Shown here: in pieces, positions 8,782-18,338 of the stretch
Position numbering within the stretch: position 1 is the first letter of the stretch
Layout of the letters: each line of letters opens with the position of its first letter
Assembly (NCBI RefSeq): GCF_007475525.1
Contig: NZ_CP037899.1
Coordinates: 1,302,001 to 1,366,000 of the forward strand
DNA from: Methylacidiphilum kamchatkense Kam1
GTDB taxonomy: Bacteria > Verrucomicrobiota > Verrucomicrobiia > Methylacidiphilales > Methylacidiphilaceae
Direction: 5' to 3'
Length of the DNA stretch: 64,000 bases
Notes under the pieces: model-generated
Databases searched by the model: none
What the model saw: the letters and a program-made list of their open reading frames with translations, nothing else
Told to the model about the DNA's origin: nothing
Translations under genes and position numbers: made by a program

Positions 8782-9897
8782 ATGATTTTCTCTCCGTTTG
8801 TTTCCAACCTAAAAAACAAAAGGCTTCCCAAGGATTACGAAGATTGGGAAAAAAATTTTCCAGAACTGTTCTTTTTAGAAGCAAAGCAACCGAAAGTTGA
8901 AATCTATTTACAATCGATCCAATTTTTATACCCTCAAGAATCGATTGTATCCTTAACAACAGAATCGGCCCGTAGAATAGATAAAATTGTCAGAGTAGAA
9001 ACCTCACATAGGACATTCCTTTTAAAACAATCCAGGCCATGGATTGATTGTTGTCCGTCCAGTCGAGCGCCTATGGGACGAATTCTCAAAGAAGCAGAGT
9101 TTTATTCGCTTTGCTCCAAAGATTCCATACTGAGAAGCTATGTACCCTCTCTGCTTTATGTAGACAAAACAAACTATTTGCTCATCTTATCCGAGCTCGG
9201 GAAAAAGGATTACTCAGCAATCTATGAAAAAGAGCCCTTCTCTATCGACGAACTAACTTCTCTCCTCGATTTTCTATCTTATCTGCACTCCACCTTTTAC
9301 CAAAAGAAAATGATTGTGAAGTTCGAGAATCAAGCGATGCGTAAGTATCACTGGAGGAATCTTTTTGTCAGCCCCATGAAACAAAAAAAATCGCTTTCGG
9401 ATTACAAAAAAAATGAGAGCATCAATCGGCTGAAACGAAAGTTTCTTGCAGACTGGAAATTTTACTCTGCGATGAAACAGGCTGCGTATCACTACTTAGA
9501 CCAAGGTCCAACACTGATTCATGGAAATTTTTTACCATTTAGCTGGATCCGAACAGGAACCGGTGTTGGGATATCCGATTTTGAATCGATGATTTGCGGA
9601 AGACCAGAAATCGACCTGGGCCTACTTTTATCCCACCTTCTTCTAGCTGGATTAGTGGAGCATTTTTTTTATGCTTTAAGCTATTACAGGTTGCCGGAGA
9701 GCTTTGAGCTAACTTTGGCATTTAAAATCGCTGGAGCTGAAATCTTTCGAAGATGCATAGGACCTGACGCTTTGGGATGCCTTACACCGCAAACAAAAGA
9801 AAACCTACTTTCTACAAGCTATATGTTACTAACCGAAGAAAAAGAGGTGCTTTTTCAATCGATTCGGAAGATGCTTAACCGGCAATTGACTTTTTAG
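8782..9897 (+). CDS. Kinase-fold phosphotransferase, MtnK/APH-like, with altered catalytic motif
   Basis: A 371-residue protein resembling the methylthioribose kinase and aminoglycoside phosphotransferase group. An N-lobe segment IVRVETSHRTFLLKQSRPW carries the ATP-binding lysine, followed by an acidic E (ILKEAEFY). The catalytic loop reads LIHGNFLPFSWI where family members have HGDLH, so the catalytic Asp is Asn, and the metal-binding motif reads ISDFESMICGRPEIDLG. The Asp-to-Asn change suggests either a non-catalytic kinase fold or a mechanistic variant. The start ATG at 8782 lies 8-12 bases after a GGAATAGGAA stretch. It is a single gene, not near methionine-salvage genes. Confidence 0.65.
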   Translation: MIFSPFVSNLKNKRLPKDYEDWEKNFPELFFLEAKQPKVEIYLQSIQFLYPQESIVSLTTESARRIDKIVRVETSHRTFLLKQSRPWIDCCPSSRAPMGRILKEAEFYSLCSKDSILRSYVPSLLYVDKTNYLLILSELGKKDYSAIYEKEPFSIDELTSLLDFLSYLHSTFYQKKMIVKFENQAMRKYHWRNLFVSPMKQKKSLSDYKKNESINRLKRKFLADWKFYSAMKQAAYHYLDQGPTLIHGNFLPFSWIRTGTGVGISDFESMICGRPEIDLGLLLSHLLLAGLVEHFFYALSYYRLPESFELTLAFKIAGAEIFRRCIGPDALGCLTPQTKENLLSTSYMLLTEEKEVLFQSIRKMLNRQLTF

Positions 9898-10202
9898 CTA
9901 GTCTGCACCCTCTCCAATTAACCGAAAAAAAAACAGCTTGTTTGAATAGAAAGACCATACAAGAAACACTACCGGCTCTTTCTATCATCCTCCCTTCTCC
10001 ATAAAAGGCTATTCATAGCCACTATGTGTTTGTTATAAGCTTTTGCTTCTTGAATTGCAGATAGACACCAACTGCTACAGGAAGCGGCGTGGTTGACTAC
10101 AAGACAGTTCTTTGTTTTCTCTTTTCCTCTTCTACGAATCCTTAGCTTTCGGGTCTGCAGAGAGTAAACCCAAAGGAGGAGGAGGAGAAAATAGAAAAAT
10201 TT
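9898..10202. other. Convergent intergenic region, 305 bp
   Basis: No reading frame, RNA gene or clear terminator hairpin was recognised between the kinase-like gene and the SixA-like gene, which converge here. Confidence 0.4.
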
Positions 10203-10685
10203 TTAAAATTTACGTAGTTGACTCTGACGCAACATGAATCTCAATTCCCAGACACCTAGCCGAAGCTGTTCAGATCGAATGGCAGCGACTCCTCCTTTAT
10301 CAAACGGAAAGGCCTGAGGTCTACTGGCACCAATAAAATCGGATAGAAACTCAGCAAGACTTGGCATATGACCAACAAGTAAAAGAGAGGATTGGCTATC
10401 GTACTTTTTAATCACTTCCAGTAGTTCAGAGGCCGAATGCCCATTCTCCAGTTCAGGAATAATCACCACTTCGTTCTCAAATTTCAATGTCTGGGCTATC
10501 ATCTTTGCCGTTTGCAAGGCTCGGTTTAAAGGGCTACTGAAAATTACATCAGGTTTTATCCCAAGCTTCTTAAATCCTTTTCCCACAATCTTTGCTTCTT
10601 CTTTACCTTCAGGAACCAAATTTCTCTGAGCATCCGTATCCGCTTTTGGTTCGGCTGTTGCATGACGAATCAAATAAAGATTCAT
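10203..10685 (-). CDS. sixA: SixA-like phosphohistidine phosphatase (histidine phosphatase superfamily)
   Basis: About 160 residues. The N-terminal LYLIRHATAEP holds the phospho-accepting His of the RHG/RHA signature; FSSPLNRALQTAKMI carries the second Arg, and LLLVGHMPSLAEFL the second His. Size and motifs match SixA, which dephosphorylates phosphohistidine on HPt or phosphotransferase-system proteins. The ATG at 10685 is preferred over a GTG nine bases upstream because a GGGGGTG Shine-Dalgarno-like stretch then sits at the correct distance. It overlaps a possible small upstream frame by ATGA. Confidence 0.85.
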   Translation of the reverse strand: MNLYLIRHATAEPKADTDAQRNLVPEGKEEAKIVGKGFKKLGIKPDVIFSSPLNRALQTAKMIAQTLKFENEVVIIPELENGHSASELLEVIKKYDSQSSLLLVGHMPSLAEFLSDFIGASRPQAFPFDKGGVAAIRSEQLRLGVWELRFMLRQSQLRKF

Positions 10686-10912
10686 AAAGGACACCCCCTT
10701 GTTGATTCTTTTCTTTTTACATCCTTTTCCCCACTTAGGTCAATGATCAGTTCCTCTGAAGAAAACGACGAAGCAGATAAACCATAGAGTTTTTTCAGTA
10801 GCTTAAGAGTTGGCGTATAAAAAACTAAGAACTCATTCAGAAAGCTTTTTACTTCGAGTTTTCTTTTTAGAATGCAAAGAACCATATTAAAGACGAACTT
10901 TTTATTCAACAA
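10682..10912 (-). CDS. Questionable small ORF upstream of sixA, 76 aa
   Basis: A 76-residue frame with a TTG start whose stop overlaps the sixA start as ATGA, the arrangement seen in translationally coupled pairs. The translation is basic and mildly hydrophobic (FLNEFLVFYTPTLKLLKKLYGL) and matches no family I know. The TTG start has no ribosome binding site, and the region is the divergent promoter of the gene at 10928, so it may be non-coding. Confidence 0.25.
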   Translation of the reverse strand: MLNKKFVFNMVLCILKRKLEVKSFLNEFLVFYTPTLKLLKKLYGLSASSFSSEELIIDLSGEKDVKRKESTRGCPL

Positions 10913-10927
10913 AAGGAGAAGAAAAAA

Positions 10928-11215
10928 ATGGCCTCTACATTTGATACCCTAAAACTCAGTAAGCGGCTAGAAGAAGCTGGTTTGACTCAAAAACAAGCTG
11001 AGATTATCTCTGAAGCGCTTGTTGAAGGATTTCTTGAAGAAAATAAAAAAACCGCCTCTTTTAACGCAGAACAGCGGCTGGAAATGCAACTGAGTCTTCG
11101 GATAGACAAACTAGAATCAAAAATTGAAAACCTGGATAAACGCCTCTCTCAATATTTTGGATTACTCATGGGGAGCATCGTTCTTTTAGGCATCATTTTA
11201 AAAATCCATCTCTGA
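10928..11215 (+). CDS. DUF1640-like coiled-coil membrane protein
   Basis: A 95-residue protein with an acidic helical N-terminus (SKRLEEAGLTQKQAEIISEALVE), a coiled coil (LRIDKLESKIENLDKRLSQYF, about 58-78) and one C-terminal hydrophobic segment (GLLMGSIVLLGIIL). This is the layout of DUF1640 proteins, relatives of the mitochondrial CCDC90/MCUR1 group, anchored by their C-terminus in the inner membrane. A strong Shine-Dalgarno AAAGGAG at 10912-10918 supports the ATG at 10928. Its bacterial function is unknown. Confidence 0.75.
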   Translation: MASTFDTLKLSKRLEEAGLTQKQAEIISEALVEGFLEENKKTASFNAEQRLEMQLSLRIDKLESKIENLDKRLSQYFGLLMGSIVLLGIILKIHL

Positions 11216-11704
11216 AAAAAATCTTCAAAGAAATGTATTTTTAGCAGTTCAGTCCTCTCTAAAGATCAGTTGATAAATTCCTATCACAAAGATACAACTG
11301 TTTATCTTTTCTAAAAAGAATCATAGTGGCCACAGGACACTTGAGCAGCAGTGGAACAAAGTATTAGAGAAAAGTCGTCAGATTGCCAAAGGGAACGGTA
11401 ATGGAAGAGAAAGGAAAGGCATTAGGTTTTTATGAGACATAAAAAACTATCTGACAAAGTTTTAACAGATCACCTAGGCAAACAAGTGGATTGACAGTAC
11501 ACTATGGCACCAGATTTTTAGATAGCAGACGAAATGCCAGCAATAAGATTTCAGACTAGTAGGCATAAGACTGAATTTTATGTCTAGAAAAACAAGGATG
11601 ACATACTTCCTATTCCATGTCAGTACGCTTTGATTCTAATCAAGAAACGAATAGAGAGCAACAAGCATGGAGTTTCAGAACACAGCAAAAGAAACAGAAT
11701 CTAA
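11216..11704. other. Convergent intergenic region, 489 bp
   Basis: No supported gene. Frames here are short and broken by many stops in all directions, and no tRNA, array or obvious terminator stem was found. Confidence 0.45.
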
Positions 11705-13588
11705 TTAAAAATCTCTGATAGTTTTGGGTGGAAAAACGGTTCTAAGCGCATTAAGCAATGAGAATACATCAATGATTTCTTGAAAAATGGCTCCTTCTAC
11801 TGGGGTCAATCCTCCTATAGCCGCAATGCCCATGCCCATGCAGCTTAGCATCATTCCACCAATAGCACTCTGCAGGGCAATCATCCTCATTCTTCTGCCG
11901 ATATGAAGAAACTCATCGACCTTCATCAACGTATTTTCCATGATAACAACCTTAGCCGCCTCTGTTGTCGGCTCACTATTTAATCCCACAGCAATCCCAA
12001 CGGTTGCCACCATCATGGCTGGAGCGTCATTTATGCCATCGCCTACAAACAAGGTTTTTGCTTGGTTAGTCTCTTTTCTAACAATTTCAAGTTTTTGCTC
12101 AGGGCTACATTGAGCATATAGGGTGGATACACCCACCTGTTTAGCAAGATAACGGACTTCAGATTCTCGGTCACCAGAAACAATAAGAACTTTTTTAAAT
12201 CCATGTTTAGCCGATAAATGAGCGATAAATGGTTTACTTTCTTCTCTTGGAGCATCTCGAAAACGAAAAGTAGCCGCATACACCTCATCGATCAACACTA
12301 CGCATTCCAACCCTTCACTTTCTCTAGGCATCTGTTCTAGCCCCTTGATATTAGAGGGCAACTTGGACCTAGTTGTAATCCTAACACTCATTTTTCCAAA
12401 CTGTCCGTAAAGACCTTTTCCTGAAGGTTCATGCACTTCAGAGAGCTCCCTGAACTCGATTTTCTTTTCTGTAGCCTTTTGCAAAACAGCCGCTGCCAGC
12501 GGGTGCTTTGAGTATCGTTCTAGACTTGCAACTAACTCAAAGACAAACCGGGGTTCAAAAAAGCTAGCATAAGATTCTTCCACAAGCTTAGGCAGTCCAT
12601 AAGTCAATGTACCAGTTTTATCGAAAATGGCTGTCTGGCATTTGCTGATGAGTTCAAGAGCTTGACTGTCTTTCACTACAATCGATCGACGCGCACAAAG
12701 TGAAATGGACCCAAGGATCGCTACAGGAATCGCCAAAAGCAGGGGACAAGGAGTAGCAATGACCATAACTGAGAGGAATCGAAGTGGACTACTAGCAACC
12801 ATACCCGCTGCAGTAGCTATAAAAATGGCCAAAGGAGTATAAAAAGCCCCTATCTGTTCAGCAAGCCTTCTTATTCTAGGCTTAGCTTCTTCGGTTTTTC
12901 TAATGACCTCCATTATTTTTGCATAGCGAGAGTCTTCCGGTTTTCTAAGAACTCGGATGCGAATAGCCGCATTCCCATTAATAGCTCCAGAAAGAACCGT
13001 GGAACCAACTGTCTTTGAAATCATGAAAGGTTCTCCAGTCAAATAACTTTCGTCCATGACCGTTTTGCCTTCGATAACGACCCCATCGGCTGGGCAGATT
13101 TCGTGTGGATAAATGATAAGCTCGATTCCCTCGATCACCTCTTTCAAACCGATATCTTTGACAGAAGCATTCAGTTTTTGATGAGCTACCGTGGGCATTC
13201 TTTGGGCAAGCGCTCTCAACACGGCAGAAGCATGATAGATAGCTAATCTTTCTAATAGCTGTCCACCGCTCAGCATCAAAATTACTATTGCCCCTGCCAA
13301 ATATTCTCCAAGAAGGAAAGAGCTAATGATCGAAATTCCAGCCAGAAGATCAGAACCAAACTCAAGGCAAAACAATTTCCATCCCAACTCAATGAGAAGA
13401 GGGATACCACCGATACTGTAGCTAAAAAAAAGAGGCAGAGTGGCAACAAATGGCTCTAGCTTCAATAAATAACGGAGCACCACATACGCAATAATAGAAA
13501 GCAAAGAGCCAAGAGCGATGAGCTCAGTCCCTTTCTCTATGAATGTCCTTTTTTGCCCCACCGTTTTTCTGTATGTTTCTGGACTCAT
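11705..13588 (-). CDS. P1B-type heavy-metal-translocating ATPase without N-terminal metal-binding domain
   Basis: A 627-residue inner-membrane cation pump. It has the actuator motif TGEP (184-187), the membrane ion-binding motif TPCPLLL (279-285), the phosphorylated Asp in DKTGTLT (323-329), the P1B-specific HP locus SKHPLAAAVL and the hinge GDGINDAP. No CxxC heavy-metal domain precedes the first membrane segment. The ion-site motif is CPL rather than the CPC of zinc, cadmium and copper pumps, so the transported metal cannot be named with confidence. It is not next to a metal sensor gene. The start ATG at 13588 leaves a short cytoplasmic N-terminus, which is plausible for a domainless member. 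Confidence 0.9.
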   Translation of the reverse strand: MSPETYRKTVGQKRTFIEKGTELIALGSLLSIIAYVVLRYLLKLEPFVATLPLFFSYSIGGIPLLIELGWKLFCLEFGSDLLAGISIISSFLLGEYLAGAIVILMLSGGQLLERLAIYHASAVLRALAQRMPTVAHQKLNASVKDIGLKEVIEGIELIIYPHEICPADGVVIEGKTVMDESYLTGEPFMISKTVGSTVLSGAINGNAAIRIRVLRKPEDSRYAKIMEVIRKTEEAKPRIRRLAEQIGAFYTPLAIFIATAAGMVASSPLRFLSVMVIATPCPLLLAIPVAILGSISLCARRSIVVKDSQALELISKCQTAIFDKTGTLTYGLPKLVEESYASFFEPRFVFELVASLERYSKHPLAAAVLQKATEKKIEFRELSEVHEPSGKGLYGQFGKMSVRITTRSKLPSNIKGLEQMPRESEGLECVVLIDEVYAATFRFRDAPREESKPFIAHLSAKHGFKKVLIVSGDRESEVRYLAKQVGVSTLYAQCSPEQKLEIVRKETNQAKTLFVGDGINDAPAMMVATVGIAVGLNSEPTTEAAKVVIMENTLMKVDEFLHIGRRMRMIALQSAIGGMMLSCMGMGIAAIGGLTPVEGAIFQEIIDVFSLLNALRTVFPPKTIRDF

Positions 13589-14076
13589 AGACAGCCTCTT
13601 TCTAAGGATTACATCCCATTGTCTCTAAATCAAAAACAAAGACATGTTCTCTGATGACATTGTCCTATCAAGTATCTTCCTATTGCCTCTTAACCTCTAG
13701 GGTTATGATTTATTAGCAAAATTGGTATACAGAAACGGTAGGCAACCACCTAGGAAGTTCATTATGGTTTTATCCGGCTTGCAAGATCTCGAACATAAGC
13801 TAAGATTGCGCCGATTATTGTATGGCTTTCCAGGAAGTGGTTCTCTCATATAGAGAACCATTCCTCTGTGTTCGACCAATGAATAAGACAAATGATAAAA
13901 ATGCTTTTAGTTTCATGCTTTAAAAAAAAGATGAAAGCATTGTTGGAATCAGAGGGATAAATGACAGCCCCAAGCAACCTGCTGCAAAGCAAGGACTAAA
14001 AATTATGCTTTTCTAAACTTTTCCCTAGTATAGATGTATAGATCTTATTTAAAAAAACATTGAATTTAGAAAAAGC
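13589..14076. other. Divergent intergenic region, 488 bp
   Basis: Spacer between the ATPase and the exported duplicated-domain protein. One 62-codon leftward frame exists but shows no protein-like pattern. The region should contain both promoters, none of which I can place. Confidence 0.4.
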
Positions 14077-15111
14077 TTGAAAAGTCTAACAAAGAAAATC
14101 CTTATCCTTTCTAGCATTTTTTTATGCTCGCTTACCCTTTTTCCTCATCCTCGCTCTTTATCAAAGCAAAACCATCATTCTCAAACCATAGTCCCCTTTG
14201 CTGAACTACATAAAAAGGTCTCCATACTGGGCACCAAACCAAAGAACGTCTGGACCTATGGGAAATTCACAGCTTGGGCACCAGTGAAGGATGGGGTATT
14301 TGCGGCCGGTTTTCCTAAGCTACTCAGTTATAGTTTCTTGCAAAAAATGAGTTCTTTTACAGTATCTCCAACCGAAGTCATTGTACAGATGGCTATTTGC
14401 GAAACAGCCTTTGATATTCCTGGACTTAAAGAAGGAACACGATTTGAAATTGCTGAATCAAATCCAGCGGAGGTTCTTGAAATGATTCAAGCCGGCTCCT
14501 TTTATGCTAGGCTAAGGCTTTCCTCTGTTCCAAAAATTCTATCGATTCCCAAAGCCGAAAAATTGGAAAAAAAGGAAAAGCAACCTACGTCAAGGAAGGG
14601 AGCCGGCTCCACTGACGAAACGCTTGAAGAGGGAGAAGCAGAAACAGGGCAAGAAGAAAGCAACAATAGGACAGAGAAAAGACCGCTGATCGTTCATTTT
14701 TCGGACATAGGCAAAGCTTTTAAAAAAAGAGGCATCCACCCAATCAATACTTGGACTTATGGAAGGTTTTCTGTGGATTCTCCTTACAAAGATGGGCTTT
14801 TTATTGCGCATGAAGCTGGTCTTGCTACGCGTCGAATTATTGAAGGAGTGATCACTGCCGGCATCATCTTCCCTTTTGGAGAAAGGTACGATAGTGCGAT
14901 ATTTTCTTCGAGTCTACCACACCTAAAAATCGACAAAAAAGATATCATCGAAATCACTAAAGACCGTCCAGCAGAGGTAAAAGAAATTGTTCGCGCTGGA
15001 GGATTGATCGTTCGGATCGAACTAGCGCATCCTCCGAAGATCGAAAAAGAAGGGGCTTCAAATGGGGCCAAGGACTTTTTTGCTCCACTGATTCGAATTT
15101 TCTCTCCCTAG
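14077..15111 (+). CDS. Exported protein with an internally duplicated domain, function unknown
   Basis: 344 residues starting at TTG 14077 with a signal peptide (KKILILSSIFLCSLTLF). Two copies of a domain of about 110 residues follow. Copy 1 (about 42-150) has FAELHKKVSILGTKPKNVWTYGKFTAW and KDGVFAAG; copy 2 (about 205-330) has FSDIGKAFKKRGIHPINTWTYGRFS and KDGLFIAHEAG. Each ends with a segment resembling NPAEVLEMIQAGSFYARLRL or RPAEVKEIVRAGGLIVRIEL. A charged linker of E, K and T residues joins them. I recognise no family. It converges with the hydrogenase operon and is probably periplasmic. Confidence 0.75.
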   Translation: MKSLTKKILILSSIFLCSLTLFPHPRSLSKQNHHSQTIVPFAELHKKVSILGTKPKNVWTYGKFTAWAPVKDGVFAAGFPKLLSYSFLQKMSSFTVSPTEVIVQMAICETAFDIPGLKEGTRFEIAESNPAEVLEMIQAGSFYARLRLSSVPKILSIPKAEKLEKKEKQPTSRKGAGSTDETLEEGEAETGQEESNNRTEKRPLIVHFSDIGKAFKKRGIHPINTWTYGRFSVDSPYKDGLFIAHEAGLATRRIIEGVITAGIIFPFGERYDSAIFSSSLPHLKIDKKDIIEITKDRPAEVKEIVRAGGLIVRIELAHPPKIEKEGASNGAKDFFAPLIRIFSP

Positions 15112-15131
15112 CGTCTTCTCTCTTGCAATGA

Positions 15132-15845
15132 TTAAATGGATAGCTCTTGTTGTAACTTTTTTATTCTCAAGAGACTTTCGTCCAAATCTTCTTTAGCTGC
15201 CATTACTATGGCAGGCACTTCGTCGATCTCAATTGCTTGCAATAAGCTTTTGCCTTCTGAATTAAAATGCTCGATCCACCAGATATTTTTGTACTGACAA
15301 TTCTTGATGAGACAGTCCCCGTAGCCTTTGACGCGGATAAGCGTCTTGCCCAAGCCTAAAGTCAACTTTAAAAACTCCTTGTCTTTCAGGGACAGTGGCA
15401 AGAGGCTAAGCTGGATAACCTGAGGTTTTTCTTCTATTACATACTCAGTCGCCAGCCGGCTGATTTCTACCAGAAGATAGGGTGAGTTCATGAGTCCACC
15501 ACTGGAAAGGCCAAGTTCTTTAAGAGAAAATCTCGGAATAGAGGGAAGAGACCTTTGAGTTTCCAATAAGGCAGAAGGCAATTGGCCTACTTCAAGCCAT
15601 TGAAGCCTATTGGAGAGACAAATGGCCCAAAGTCCAAGAATTTGAGTCTCGAAGATAAAAAGAGGGAGTGGCTTATCAATAGTGATTTCGACTTCCCCTA
15701 CGCTTAGGAAATTGGCAACTGATTGGATATCAGTGGGCGCGCTAAGAGATATTTTTTCTGACTCCTTCCTACTCTGTGCCTCAAGGAAAGAATAGAAGAT
15801 TCTTTCAAGCAGTGTTTGCATTTCTATCAACCTATGGTCGATCAT
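15132..15845 (-). CDS. hupH: HupH/HyaF-family hydrogenase maturation protein
   Basis: 237 residues. The C-terminal half carries the HupH/HyaF signature: RVKGYGDCLIKNCQYKNIWWIEHFNSEGKSLLQAIEI followed by VPAIVMAAKEDLDESLLRI. HupH and HyaF proteins assist maturation of the small (Fe-S) subunit of uptake hydrogenases, probably under oxygen. It is the last gene of the hydrogenase unit and overlaps the cytochrome gene by 14 bases, indicating coupled translation. Confidence 0.85.
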   Translation of the reverse strand: MIDHRLIEMQTLLERIFYSFLEAQSRKESEKISLSAPTDIQSVANFLSVGEVEITIDKPLPLFIFETQILGLWAICLSNRLQWLEVGQLPSALLETQRSLPSIPRFSLKELGLSSGGLMNSPYLLVEISRLATEYVIEEKPQVIQLSLLPLSLKDKEFLKLTLGLGKTLIRVKGYGDCLIKNCQYKNIWWIEHFNSEGKSLLQAIEIDEVPAIVMAAKEDLDESLLRIKKLQQELSI

Positions 15846-16527
15846 CCCGAAAAGTCCTCCAGCCGTTGATCATCGTTTCGATGACACTGACTCTCCCCAG
15901 AATATCCTCACGAATTACGACATAGACATGGAGCAGGATAAAGATAACAAACAGCCACATTCCTAAATGATGAAAGGTATGCAAGTTTTGGCTGCTACCG
16001 AAGATTGGAAGGACCCAAATTGTAAACAAGTAATATGCCCATGTTCCCATCCCATCCATTTCTCCAAATAAAGCCAATCCAGTGATAAGCATGAACCAGT
16101 CTAAAAGGAAAACACAAAACGTTGCTAACCGATTCAATGGATCCGCTCCAACATATTTTATAGGCTCTTTTTCCAAAAACAGGTACCACTTGATTTTTTT
16201 CAACACTTCAGTCCACCAACAACGATCAAACAAAGGTAAAAGAAGAAAATCCCTTCCAAACCTATTGCCAGCAAGCGCCCAATAGATTCTAATCATAAGT
16301 CCTACATCGAACAGAAGTGCTGCTACAAAATGAACGTATCGGATAAAGGCAAAATTATAATGCCCGAAGGCTTCTCCTCCGATGCTTGGCGGAGGATGTG
16401 CAATGAAATACCCGCTGAGGCTTAGAACGAAAATAGATGCCGCATTAATCCAATGCCAAAGCCTTAGGGGGGCTTCATACACATATACCTGTTTAGTCTT
16501 AAGAGTCTTTTCTTTCATTGGCTTCAT
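15832..16527 (-). CDS. hupC: [NiFe]-hydrogenase b-type cytochrome subunit
   Basis: About 231 residues with four hydrophobic segments. PLRLWHWINAASIFVLSLSGYFI opens the first helix and supplies a haem His; FIRYVHFVAALLF and FHHLGMWLFVIFILLHVYVVIREDI carry further haem-ligand histidines, as in HyaC/HupC. The protein anchors the hydrogenase in the cytoplasmic membrane and passes electrons to quinone. The ATG at 16527 is chosen because it lies 12 bases after the large-subunit stop and opens MKPMKEKTLKTKQVYVYEAPLR, while the longer frame would extend into hupL. Confidence 0.9.
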   Translation of the reverse strand: MKPMKEKTLKTKQVYVYEAPLRLWHWINAASIFVLSLSGYFIAHPPPSIGGEAFGHYNFAFIRYVHFVAALLFDVGLMIRIYWALAGNRFGRDFLLLPLFDRCWWTEVLKKIKWYLFLEKEPIKYVGADPLNRLATFCVFLLDWFMLITGLALFGEMDGMGTWAYYLFTIWVLPIFGSSQNLHTFHHLGMWLFVIFILLHVYVVIREDILGRVSVIETMINGWRTFRDDRP

Positions 16528-16538
16528 GGAGGATGCTT

Positions 16539-18338
16539 TCAAACCACTCTCAGTTGGGCCAGTTTCCTTCCTTTTGCATCGATGAGATGGGTGGAACAGG
16601 CCAAGCAAGGATCAAAACTATGGAGGATGCGTAAAATCTCTAAAGGCTCTTCTGGCTTTGCCAATGGGGTATTCAGAAGCGAGGCTTCAAAGGCACCCAT
16701 CTTTCCTTTTGGATCTCTAGGCGAGCCATTCCAAGTGGTGGGAACAACGGCTTGATAATTTTCGATTTTTCCATCTTTTATCCGAATCCAATGACCAAGA
16801 GCGCCTCGAGGTGCTTCGACCAAACCGACCCCTTTGGACTGAATAGGCCAACTGGCTGGATCCCACTTAGTGGTGTCAGCTGTTGTCGTTTGACCAGATT
16901 GAATGTTTGTAAGGAGGCGTTGATAAAATCTTTTGAGCAGCTTTGCGCAGAGAGAAGCCTCCAATGCCCGAGCAAGTGTTCTGCCTAAAGTGGAAAAAAG
17001 GGCTTCTAAAGGAAGCTCCAATTGACGAAGCGATCGTTCAATCAGTTCTTTAAATTCCTCTCTTCCCGAAGCATAACCGATCAGAAACCTTGCTAAGGGC
17101 CCCACCTCCATAGGCTCTCCTTTAAACCGCGGGGCTTTAATCCAAGAATATTTACCTTGTTCATCCAACTGTTGGATGTGTGTTCCGCTTCCCTTGGTGT
17201 TTGGCCCTAAGACAAAATAAGGTTCAGTTATCCCCTCCCAAGGATGCCTGCTTTCGGCAGGATCAGGGTATTTATACCAAGAATGAAAAACATATTCTTG
17301 GATTTGAGACGAGTCCCTGGGATCGACCTCATGGACGTTGTTCAAATTCCCATTGAGGATCGCTCCTCGCGGAAAGCAGAGATGAGCTGAAGATTGATCG
17401 CCTGCCTGCTCAGGGATTTCCCCATAAGAAAGAACATTTTTGGAAGACAGACCTCCGCCATAAAGCCAATCTTTATAGTAGGAGCCAATCGCAAGAATAT
17501 CTGGCAAATAGACCGTTTCAACAAACTCAATCGATCGGTCAATAATCGAAGAGACTAAGTTGAGCTGACTCATATTAACGGGGGCTCCTGCTCCCATGGT
17601 CTCGTCGATATTAATGGCACAGGGCACCCCACCAACAAGCCAATTAGGGTGAGGATTTTTTCCACCAAAAACCGTATGGATTTTTACAATTTGCCTTTGA
17701 AAATCCAAAGCTTCTAGATAATGAGAGAGAGCTAACAGATTGACTTCAGCAGGCAACTTATAGGCTGGATGCCCCCAATATCCATTTTTAAATAACCCCA
17801 GCTGGCCGCTTTCCACAAACCGCTTAAACCTATTTTGGATGTCAGAAAAATACCCTGGAGAGGATTTGGGATAGGAAGATATTTTCTGAGCAATTTCAGA
17901 AGTGGCTTTGGGGTCGGCCTTTAATGCGCAAATGACATCGATCCAATCGAGTGCATGCAAATGATAGAAATGGACCAAATGGTCCTGAACCATTTGTGCC
18001 AAATGCATAATATTACGGATACAGTTGGCATTGTCTGGAATTGTTATGCCAAGGGCATCTTCCACAGCTCGTACCGAAGCCAAAGCATGTACGCCCGTAC
18101 AGACTCCACAGATTCTTTGGGTAAATGCCCAGACATCTCTTGGATCTCTTCCTTTGACGATCAGTTCAATACCACGCCACATGGTTCCACTAGAGACTGC
18201 ATTGTGGATCGTATTGTTTGCATCAATATTCACTTCACAACGCAGATGGCCTTCAATCCGCGTGATCGGGTCGATCACAATTCTACGCTCTGAGCTGTTC
18301 AACGGAGAACTACCCGAAACCTTTTGTTGGTCATTCAT
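16539..18338 (-). CDS. hupL: [NiFe]-hydrogenase large subunit, group 1
   Basis: 599 residues, full length. Begins with [18 protein letters not shown], has the L1 motif [23 protein letters not shown] and the L2 motif DPCLACSTH near the C-terminus, providing four Cys ligands to the Ni-Fe site. The tail after the L2 His ([15 protein letters not shown]) is the peptide removed by a maturation endopeptidase, which is not encoded in this window. The gene overlaps the end of hupS by 8 bases. Membrane-bound uptake of H2 lets verrucomicrobial methanotrophs use hydrogen as an energy source. Confidence 0.97.
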   Translation of the reverse strand: MNDQQKVSGSSPLNSSERRIVIDPITRIEGHLRCEVNIDANNTIHNAVSSGTMWRGIELIVKGRDPRDVWAFTQRICGVCTGVHALASVRAVEDALGITIPDNANCIRNIMHLAQMVQDHLVHFYHLHALDWIDVICALKADPKATSEIAQKISSYPKSSPGYFSDIQNRFKRFVESGQLGLFKNGYWGHPAYKLPAEVNLLALSHYLEALDFQRQIVKIHTVFGGKNPHPNWLVGGVPCAINIDETMGAGAPVNMSQLNLVSSIIDRSIEFVETVYLPDILAIGSYYKDWLYGGGLSSKNVLSYGEIPEQAGDQSSAHLCFPRGAILNGNLNNVHEVDPRDSSQIQEYVFHSWYKYPDPAESRHPWEGITEPYFVLGPNTKGSGTHIQQLDEQGKYSWIKAPRFKGEPMEVGPLARFLIGYASGREEFKELIERSLRQLELPLEALFSTLGRTLARALEASLCAKLLKRFYQRLLTNIQSGQTTTADTTKWDPASWPIQSKGVGLVEAPRGALGHWIRIKDGKIENYQAVVPTTWNGSPRDPKGKMGAFEASLLNTPLAKPEEPLEILRILHSFDPCLACSTHLIDAKGRKLAQLRVV

